Below, piece by piece: positions 59,101-64,000 of a stretch of 64,000 bases of DNA. The DNA comes from Alkalibacterium sp049389645 (lineage in GTDB: Bacteria; Bacillota; Bacilli; Lactobacillales; Carnobacteriaceae_A), in the NCBI RefSeq assembly GCF_049389645.1, contig NZ_CP186540.1, positions 2,294,001-2,358,000 on the forward strand, in the 5' to 3' direction. How positions within the stretch are numbered: position 1 is the first letter of the stretch; each line of letters opens with the position of its first letter. A program made the position numbers and the translations under genes. The notes under the pieces were generated by a model. That model did not search any database. It was given only the letters and a program-made list of their open reading frames with translations, and had not been told where the DNA came from.

Positions 59101-59417
59101 AAAAAGACTTGTTCCTGATTTCTCTCAAAGCCGGTGGCACCGGTCTGAATTTAACGGGTGGAGACACCGTTATCCTCTTTGACTCATGGTGGAACCCGGC
59201 AATCGAAGACCAGGCCGCTGACCGCGTGCACCGTTTCGGACAGAAAAAATCTGTCCAGATCACGCGTTTCATTACGACGGGAACGATCGAAGAACGTATC
59301 AATGACTTGCAGGAGAAAAAACGCGAACTCATCGATTCGGTCATTACGAAAGGAAACAAAGAATCCGTCACCACTCTTTCTACCGAAGAAATACTGGAAC
59401 TGCTTTATGAAGACTAA
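56139..59417 (+). CDS. SWIM-domain SNF2-family ATPase, 1092 aa
   Basis: This is a large DEAD/DEAH-type DNA translocase. A SWIM zinc motif (CTCKAFEKNSGACRHVV, CxCxnCxH) is at about residues 71-88. A bacterial SNF2-associated middle region spans about 100-600. The SNF2 core has motif I DDMGLGKTVQTI near 664, motif II DESQ near 764, ALSGTPIENHLGELWSLF near 790, and the C-terminal helicase lobe (VVLFSQFTSML near 940; ADRVHRFGQ near 1026). Bacterial homologues (YqhH-like) are associated with RNA polymerase or DNA repair, but the role is not settled. No restriction or defence partners are adjacent. Confidence 0.92.
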   Translation: MKKQTFPEMTLTSLASNYPTFLQGKELYNKGKATNIKVDEKNNTIQFSVEDKQIETVHLRFYPNGVARKYHCTCKAFEKNSGACRHVVAAMMRLNELDANDLEAESNSAKNGSPASMFSYKKSEKAINALIHYSKKEISRHTDILYKEPVYVEYMLNISGTKINPIYDLYFKMGKDYLYVIKNSSQLIDDIVHEEEIVFGKNFTFNTADYALMPEDRRVFDYLSDIQTVIKSVLPMGYENQFLNKDSFTLPPSYIKGLLRLLDKTMGAFVRFGRPPRQLSQADRGEALLIEEDLSQLNLSFSINKIEHLFHFTLSDSTTNIQGLTFHDQAKMIEYKQAFYFFESPHYELIKQIIEGLKESGSDTLVMRRQELETFLSVTLSQLKKIVDVSMDEEVKALLYQAPFEAQLYMDTKDDNLLVRPVFSYGNVTIYPLEETLSDSEESIVVREWAEESKVLSMLFEEIPLPARKGDMWELTHTDTISNFLYDALPSLADNMEIFLSQPARSLLYSPSRQPKITMEMRESSNLLDISFDTEDISTEELRELLKELEKNQSYYRLSSGQIVNLKDPAFQAMRRAKNSLDLDDEEIDKDMTVSVFQGLSALEEDTIQKGKRFKDLVKQLFTPEELTFDLPKKLEADMRPYQVTGYKWLRSLNHYGFGGVLADDMGLGKTVQTIAFIQSKIETEEGKYLIICPSSVLFNWEREWEKFVPDTETIIISGNKEERQALRQEAIDKNISVWITSYPLIQRDTDLYEEDVFKTIVLDESQNVKNSAAKTTKAVKHLKAETKIALSGTPIENHLGELWSLFSIVQPGLFRNKKDFQSMEQDRIAAKIKPFILRRLKKDVLHDLPEKTETTEYIELSEGQKRLYQTQRAAIKQELKELVDSDTLRSNRIRVLAGMTRLRQICCDPKLILPDYEGTSSKLERLMEYLEEARENGKRVVLFSQFTSMLKIIRERLDAIDVDYHYLDGQTKNENRLELTTRFNTGEKDLFLISLKAGGTGLNLTGGDTVILFDSWWNPAIEDQAADRVHRFGQKKSVQITRFITTGTIEERINDLQEKKRELIDSVITKGNKESVTTLSTEEILELLYED

Positions 59418-59517
59418 AAGAGCCAAATAGTCATCGGCTTTTTGCAATATCAGATTGTGACACAACAAAACGATACCGATTTCTTTTGTGCTGTTGTTAA
59501 AAATAAAACTAAAATGT

Positions 59518-59569
59518 AAACTGCTTTAATCGTTTAAGTTTCTTACTCAAACGATTAAAGCAGTTTTTT
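59518..59569 (+). terminator. Terminator after the SNF2 gene
   Basis: AAACTGCTTTAATCGTTT and AAACGATTAAAGCAGTTT form a long perfect stem followed by T residues. A weaker AAAAG-GCC/GGC-TTTT hairpin lies just after the stop (59416-59443). Confidence 0.92.
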
Positions 59570-59609
59570 CAATATAAGGATACATCTTTTATTCCGCCGG
59601 TCAGTCTGT

Positions 59610-59617
59610 GCTATACT
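59610..59617 (+). promoter_or_regulatory. miaA promoter, extended -10
   Basis: TGCTATACT-type extended -10 (TATACT at 59612-59617) lies about 30 bases before the gene. The -35 is weak (TTATTC). Confidence 0.45.
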
Positions 59618-59648
59618 AACTACAAGAGTATGTAAGTGGAGGAATAAT

Positions 59649-60584
59649 GTGAAGGAAAAAATAATAGTCATTGTAGGACCTACAGCTGTAGGGAAAACAC
59701 AGTTAGGGATCGAGTTGGCTCAAACCTTTAACGGCGAAGTCATCAATGGTGATTCCATGCAGGTATATAAAGAATTGGATATCGGAACGGCCAAGGTCAC
59801 GCAAGAAGAAACCAGAGGCGTTCTGCATCATTTGATCGATATCAAGTCACCGGGTGAACCGTATACCGTTTCTGATTTTAAAAAGGATGCCTCCGGAAAA
59901 ATAAGCGAATTGATTTCAAAAGGAACCATGCCGATCGTTGTCGGGGGAACTGGTTTGTATATCGAATCTCTCCTGTTCAATGTCAGTCATGGCGGAACTG
60001 CAGAACCTAATCCAGTTTTTCGAGAAGAAATGGAGCGCTTTGCCCATGAAAACGGACGAGAAGCGCTCCATCAGCTGCTCGAAGAAAAAGACCCGTTAGC
60101 TGCAGCAGGCATCCATCATAACAATGTCAGACGGGTGATACGCGCCCTTGAAGTGATCCATGAAACCGGTAAGAAGTTTTCCGACTATCAGGACGAACGG
60201 GAAAAAGAACCGGTTTATGATGCTTTTGTGATCGGGTTGAACACCGACCGTGAAGTTCTATATGAACGCATCAATAAGCGGGTCGGTCTCATGCTTGAAC
60301 AAGGTCTGCTCGAAGAAGTGAAGTGGCTATATGCCAATTTCCCCGGAGACGTGCAGAGCAAAAAAGGCATCGGCTATAAAGAATTCAGTCCTTATTTAGA
60401 TGGTCGAGAGTCACTGGAAGAAGTGGTGCAGAAAGTGCAACAGCATTCACGAAACTATGCCAAACGCCAGCTCACTTGGTTCAGGAATCGTTTCACGGTA
60501 GATATGTGGACCGATCTGGTCTCAGATCCAATTAATATAGAAGCAGTAAAACAAAACGTAAATAATTTTATAGAGGGTGATTAA
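59649..60584 (+). CDS. miaA: tRNA dimethylallyltransferase, 311 aa
   Basis: MiaA transfers the isopentenyl group to A37 of tRNAs reading UNN codons. The P-loop GPTAVGKTQ is at residues 9-17. VINGDSMQVYKELDIGTAK follows with the catalytic Asp region, then GGTGLYIESLL and NNVRRVIRALEV, and the C-terminal YAKRQLTWFRN. The GTG start has GTGGAGGAA before it. The next gene, hflX, follows without a gap, as in many Lactobacillales, except that hfq is absent between them. Confidence 0.97.
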   Translation: MKEKIIVIVGPTAVGKTQLGIELAQTFNGEVINGDSMQVYKELDIGTAKVTQEETRGVLHHLIDIKSPGEPYTVSDFKKDASGKISELISKGTMPIVVGGTGLYIESLLFNVSHGGTAEPNPVFREEMERFAHENGREALHQLLEEKDPLAAAGIHHNNVRRVIRALEVIHETGKKFSDYQDEREKEPVYDAFVIGLNTDREVLYERINKRVGLMLEQGLLEEVKWLYANFPGDVQSKKGIGYKEFSPYLDGRESLEEVVQKVQQHSRNYAKRQLTWFRNRFTVDMWTDLVSDPINIEAVKQNVNNFIEGD

Positions 60585-61820
60585 GTGGTTAAGGAAAAAG
60601 AATATGAAAAAGTCATCATTGTCGGTATCGAGGGACAACGCGAAGAGCAAGCCTTTATTTATTCGTTCGACGAACTCGAACAACTGGTTGAAAACGCCGG
60701 AGGTAAAGTGGTCGCGAGACTGTCACAAAAACGCGAACGCCCAGATCACAAGACGTTTATCGGCAAAGGGAAGATCAGTGAACTCAAGAGTTTAGTTGAT
60801 GAACTGGGTGCTCAAACGGTGGTCTTCAACCATGAACTGTCTCCGAGTCATATGCGTAACATTCAGGAAGTGATCGATGCGAAAGTCATTGACCGGATTC
60901 AAGTGATCCTGGATATCTTTGCCTTGCGTGCCAAAAGTAAAGAAGGCCAACTCCAGGTGGAACTGGCCCAGTTATCATATATCTTACCAAGACTAGCCGG
61001 TCAGGGTGTAAACATGTCACGACTGGGTGCCGGTATCGGGACGCGTGGACCAGGTGAAACGAAACTGGAGACCGACCGCCGTCACATTCAAAGTCAGATG
61101 TCAGATATCAAAAGAGAGCTCAAGAAAATCTCAGCTCATCGAAAACGCAGCCGCGAACAGCGTAAGGAGAGCAATGTCTTCCAAATCGGTTTGATCGGCT
61201 ATACGAACACCGGGAAATCGACCCTTTTAAACAAGCTGACTGAAGCAGATACCTATGAAAAAGACCAGTTATTTGCAACACTGGATCCGTTGACGCGGAA
61301 ATTTGAACTGCCGTCTGGAATGCAGGTGACCATGACTGATACGGTTGGTTTTATTCAAGACCTACCGACGCAACTCATCGAAGCGTTCAAATCAACTTTG
61401 GAAGAGTCGATGGACGTCGATTTACTCCTGCACGTCATTGATGCCTCGGCTGACAACTTGATCACACAGGAACAGACCGTCTTGTCCTTACTCAACGAAC
61501 TAGATATGGAAGAAATCCCAACGTTGAACGTCTACAACAAGAAAGATTTAGTGGATGGACCTGTCAAGTCAACGCTTTATCCGAATATTATCGTTTCGGC
61601 GTATGACAATGAAGATATGGAAACCTTGAAAGAACGAGTGGAAACCGAAATGAAAAAAATCATGAAACCGTACCGCCTTGAAATAGAAAGTCACCGTGGT
61701 GATCTGCTCGTTGAACTGAGACAGCAGACACTCCTGCAGCGTCAACTGTATGACGATGATAAACAAGTCTATTTTGTGGAAGGCTACGCCAAACCTGATT
61801 CAAAATGGCTCACTAAATAA
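60585..61820 (+). CDS. hflX: GTPase HflX, 411 aa
   Basis: HflX is a ribosome-associated GTPase that splits stalled ribosomes under stress. The N-terminal HflX domain includes PDHKTFIGKGKISEL and FNHELSPSHMRN, and the glycine-rich RLAGQGVNMSRLGAGIGTRG. The G domain has G1 GYTNTGKSTLLN near 205, G3 DTVGF and G4 NKKD. The GTG start at 60585 directly follows the miaA stop, with GAGGGTGA as ribosome site. It is co-transcribed with miaA and ends at a shared bidirectional terminator. Confidence 0.96.
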   Translation: MVKEKEYEKVIIVGIEGQREEQAFIYSFDELEQLVENAGGKVVARLSQKRERPDHKTFIGKGKISELKSLVDELGAQTVVFNHELSPSHMRNIQEVIDAKVIDRIQVILDIFALRAKSKEGQLQVELAQLSYILPRLAGQGVNMSRLGAGIGTRGPGETKLETDRRHIQSQMSDIKRELKKISAHRKRSREQRKESNVFQIGLIGYTNTGKSTLLNKLTEADTYEKDQLFATLDPLTRKFELPSGMQVTMTDTVGFIQDLPTQLIEAFKSTLEESMDVDLLLHVIDASADNLITQEQTVLSLLNELDMEEIPTLNVYNKKDLVDGPVKSTLYPNIIVSAYDNEDMETLKERVETEMKKIMKPYRLEIESHRGDLLVELRQQTLLQRQLYDDDKQVYFVEGYAKPDSKWLTK

Positions 61821-61871
61821 AAGATAAAAATCAAAGTAACTAAAGAAAAGTATCGCTGAATGTGAAATTAT

Positions 61872-61915
61872 AAAAGACACTTACAAGTATAATTCTTACT
61901 TGTAAGTGTCTTTTT
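61872..61915. terminator. Bidirectional terminator hflX / LysR gene
   Basis: AAAGACACTTACAAGTA and TACTTGTAAGTGTCTTT form a 17-bp stem with A and T runs outside. Confidence 0.92.
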
Positions 61916-61919
61916 AGTT

Positions 61920-62807
61920 TTAATTGAATTCCTTATTGATAACTTTGATCAAGTGGGTATTGAACTGCTTTTGATATGTACTCGTTTGGACTTTGTTATT
62001 GATAATGAGTCTGATATAAAATTTCGGAGAATCTTCGAGTGGGATTTTTATCATGTCCGATCGATCTCTCACCAGCAAATCGATCATTAGGCTTGCACTC
62101 ATCCCAGAAGCAACCATGGAATTGGAAGTCTGAATTTCATTGGCGTAATGTATCCGTTTGAAGTCGATGTCATTCTTTTTTGCCCAGTCATCCACCATAC
62201 GCTGATGGGTATAACCCTTGGCCAGAGTGACCAGAGAGAGGTTTTTGAGATCCTTTGGTTTCACTCTTTTTCGTCTGGCTAAAGGGTGAGTGGGTGAGAC
62301 CCATAAATACAGTTCGTTTTCGGCGATGGGGATCTGAGTAAGCCATTCCTCTTCAAAAAAAGGTTGATCACTGCCAACGATTGCAGCTGGGATTTCACCT
62401 TTTTTAACTTTCTCATACATAAGGTCCGAACTTTCTTCTTCAGTGAAGTGCAGATTGTCTAAATAGGCAGTTAGATGCGGCATTATTTTTGGTAGATAAT
62501 GACTCCCTATGGTTGGAAGGAGCCCAAAATAGACATCCTGGGTTTCCATATTGCTGATTTTTTCCTTAACTGTTTCGAGTATATTCAATATATCCAGCGC
62601 ACTTTGATACACTATTTGTCCGGAATCGGTTAATTCAACACTTTTTTTCGAATGATTACGAGTGATCAATGTCGTATTATATTCATCCTCCAGGCGTTTC
62701 AATGCAATGGATACAGTGGGTTGAGAAAGATAAAACAGGTCAGCTGTTTCTGAAAAGCTCCGCGTTTCTGCAAGATGTCTGAAATAAAGTAAATCATTAA
62801 GTTTCAT
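61920..62807 (-). CDS. LysR family regulator (CidR-like), 295 aa
   Basis: This is a LysR-type transcription factor. The N-terminal winged helix (FRHLAETRSFSETADLFYLSQPTVSIALKRLE) is at residues 8-40, followed by the linker helix and a two-lobed substrate-binding domain (GLLPTIGSHYLPKIMP, IAAIVG-like AAIVGSDQPFF). It is divergent from the LrgA/LrgB-type pair, so it is probably their activator, as CidR is for cidAB in Staphylococcus and Bacillus (responding to acetate or pyruvate metabolism). Target and inducer are inference. Confidence 0.87.
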   Translation of the reverse strand: MKLNDLLYFRHLAETRSFSETADLFYLSQPTVSIALKRLEDEYNTTLITRNHSKKSVELTDSGQIVYQSALDILNILETVKEKISNMETQDVYFGLLPTIGSHYLPKIMPHLTAYLDNLHFTEEESSDLMYEKVKKGEIPAAIVGSDQPFFEEEWLTQIPIAENELYLWVSPTHPLARRKRVKPKDLKNLSLVTLAKGYTHQRMVDDWAKKNDIDFKRIHYANEIQTSNSMVASGMSASLMIDLLVRDRSDMIKIPLEDSPKFYIRLIINNKVQTSTYQKQFNTHLIKVINKEFN

Positions 62808-62893
62808 TGGCTATTATCTCCTTGGTAATAGGTGAGGCTAATCACAAAGCCGTCACTTATAAATTTAATTTATAATAGCATAAAATATCTATA

Positions 62894-62922
62894 TTTCCAA
62901 ATATGAAAGCGATTGCTATAGT
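62894..62922 (+). promoter_or_regulatory. Promoter of the LrgA/LrgB pair with perfect cre
   Basis: TTTCCA (62894-62899), 17 bases, TATAGT (62917-62922). ATGAAAGCGATTGCT (62903-62917) fits the 15-base cre consensus WTGNAANCGNWNNCW at every position and covers the spacer and -10 edge, so CcpA should repress it in the presence of preferred sugars. Confidence 0.75.
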
Positions 62923-63053
62923 TTGGTTATGGCAAAAATATAAACAAGTTGAATAGAAAGTCTTTCGTCGCACCTAATTTAAATTGAAATGAAAGCCCTT
63001 TAATCAACTTGTTATAAGATCAGTCAAATTTATAAATAACAGAGGTGAGTGAA

Positions 63054-63431
63054 ATGGTTATAATCAAGCAATTGTTTTGGATTCTTTTCTTTTCATTTTT
63101 AGGAGAAATCGGATCCTACCTAAGTCCGGTTGCTGTTCCTGGAAGCGTCATTGGAATGATCCTATTATTTTTCGCCCTTCATTTCAAATGGATCGAGATG
63201 GAGAAGGTCGAAGCTGTTGGAGAATGGCTGACAAATAACATGGCTATCTTATTTATACCGGCAGGAGTAGGTTTAATGACAAACTTTTCTATCATTGGGG
63301 ATGTATGGTGGCAACTGCTGCTTGTCGTTTTGATATCGACCCTCGCGATGATGGCTTTAGTTGGTGTTGTTGTTCAATCTGTGATCAGGATGACCGTGAA
63401 GGAAAATCTTGAAGAGTCATATCAGCGATGA
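63054..63431 (+). CDS. CidA/LrgA family membrane protein, 125 aa
   Basis: This is a four-helix membrane protein of the CidA/LrgA (holin-like) family: LFFSFLGEIGSYLSPVAVPGSVIGMILL, then LTNNMAILFIPAGVGLMTNFSII. Family members act with an LrgB partner, either in murein hydrolase and lysis control or, as B. subtilis PftAB, in pyruvate uptake. The ATG at 63054 is preferred with AGAGGTGAG before it. Its stop is 13 bases before the LrgB start. CcpA control through the perfect cre fits the pyruvate transporter role. Confidence 0.9.
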   Translation: MVIIKQLFWILFFSFLGEIGSYLSPVAVPGSVIGMILLFFALHFKWIEMEKVEAVGEWLTNNMAILFIPAGVGLMTNFSIIGDVWWQLLLVVLISTLAMMALVGVVVQSVIRMTVKENLEESYQR

Positions 63432-63444
63432 GAGGAGTAATTAA

Positions 63445-64000
63445 ATGATTCAGGAATTAGCTTCAAATCCTTTTTTTGGGATTGTTTTATCAGTTGTTTT
63501 ATATTTGATCGGTCAAAAATTACATACCAGATGGCCGATTCCGATTTTCACACCATTGGTTTTTGCAATCCTGTCCATCATTGTGATTTTACTCGTGATG
63601 GGCACCCCTTATGAAGTTTACAACGAAGGCGGTCGGTTCATAAACATTTGGATCACACCCGCGACAGTGGCTTTAGCCATAAAGCTCGAGAAAAATTTTG
63701 AGCATTTACGTTCCAACCTGGTTGCCATCATTTCAGGTATCAGTATAGGCGTCGTTTTCCATACGCTACTGATCGTCCTTCTAAGTCTGACGTTTCAGTT
63801 TAATGAAGAGTTGGCTGCCACGCTTTTCCCTAAATCGGTCACAACCGCAATAGCGCTAGGTGTTTCTGAATCACTCGGGGGCATTGCGTCTCTGACAGTA
63901 GCGGTCGTTGTATTCACTGGGGTATTGGGGGCTGTAGCAGGACCGTCACTATTCAAATGGTTAAACATAACGGACCCCGTTGCTCAAGGGATCGCCATGG
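63445..64000 (+). CDS. LrgB/CidB family membrane protein, partial (window end)
   Basis: This gene starts at an ATG after GAGAGGAG and is open to the end of the window (185 codons seen of about 230). It is a multi-helix protein with family motifs: PIPIFTPLVFAILSIIVILL, NIWITPATVALAIKL, and the diagnostic PKSVTTAIALGVSESLGGI followed by LTVAVVVFTGVLGA. It forms the partner of the LrgA-type protein. Truncation is due only to the window boundary. Confidence 0.93.
   Translation, partial: MIQELASNPFFGIVLSVVLYLIGQKLHTRWPIPIFTPLVFAILSIIVILLVMGTPYEVYNEGGRFINIWITPATVALAIKLEKNFEHLRSNLVAIISGISIGVVFHTLLIVLLSLTFQFNEELAATLFPKSVTTAIALGVSESLGGIASLTVAVVVFTGVLGAVAGPSLFKWLNITDPVAQGIAM

Noticed and set aside
56139..59417. 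Defence island around the SNF2 protein
   Set aside because: The SNF2 ATPase stands alone beside housekeeping genes (miaA, hflX). No nuclease, methyltransferase or toxin partner is adjacent.

Overview
The window comes from a low-GC Gram-positive bacterium. Strong Shine-Dalgarno sites (AGGAGG-like), CcpA-type cre boxes, XylR and AraR operators, lipobox lipoproteins and a class II xylose isomerase all point to Bacillota. The gene repertoire and acidic proteins suggest Lactobacillales, perhaps a Carnobacteriaceae genus such as Alkalibacterium or Marinilactibacillus. That placement is inference from gene content, not from a marker gene.

Layout. 1-8.6 kb: a hypothetical gene, then two ABC-2 type export systems. 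The second is headed by a TetR gene whose leader carries two matching 5-5-5 operators. 8.7-9.3 kb: an 11-copy array of a 52-bp repeat. 9.5-15.1 kb: a PadR/HAAS-protein pair, a zinc-less alcohol dehydrogenase-like oxidoreductase, an M29-like aminopeptidase, a 51-bp repeat array, a DUF72 protein and a YaiI/YqxD protein. 15.2-31 kb: the xylose region. It holds the ROK repressor XylR, GH43 beta-xylosidase, xylulokinase, an IS3-family element inserted in the loop of the xylB terminator, a SASA-type acetylesterase, a Fur-controlled iron-uptake operon, a small charged protein, and xylose isomerase under its own XylR/cre promoter. A MATE exporter follows.

32-54.5 kb: a large arabinan/arabinose locus. 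It holds a GH51 arabinofuranosidase, a decayed GH43 gene, the importer genes araN-araP-araQ (no ATPase gene), a DUF624 protein, a GH43 arabinofuranosidase, an arabinanase lipoprotein, a second GH51 enzyme, a DUF6171 protein, araR, araD, araA, araB, a second small charged protein, a GH127 beta-L-arabinofuranosidase, a GH27 enzyme and a secreted multidomain arabinanase. Extracellular arabinanases would cut arabinan, AraNPQ would import oligomers, GH43/GH51/GH127/GH27 enzymes would release L-arabinose, and AraA-AraB-AraD would convert it to D-xylulose 5-phosphate, where the xylose route (XylA-XylB) also ends. AraR boxes, XylR operators and cre sites tie these units together.

54.5-64 kb: a third 51-bp repeat array, a pentapeptide-repeat protein, a SWIM-domain SNF2 ATPase, miaA, hflX, and a LysR gene divergent from an LrgA/LrgB-type pair with a perfect cre in the promoter. 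The LrgB gene runs off the window end.

The least explained feature is the set of three non-coding tandem arrays with 51/52-bp units. They differ in sequence but share unit length, a hairpin in each unit, and a position just after a terminator at the seam between gene modules. Arrays 1 and 2 share the core TTCGGTAA and alternate between two unit subtypes. Array 2 shows a compensatory stem change. Arrays 2 and 3 each lie beside a copy of the same CATACTCGC hairpin element.
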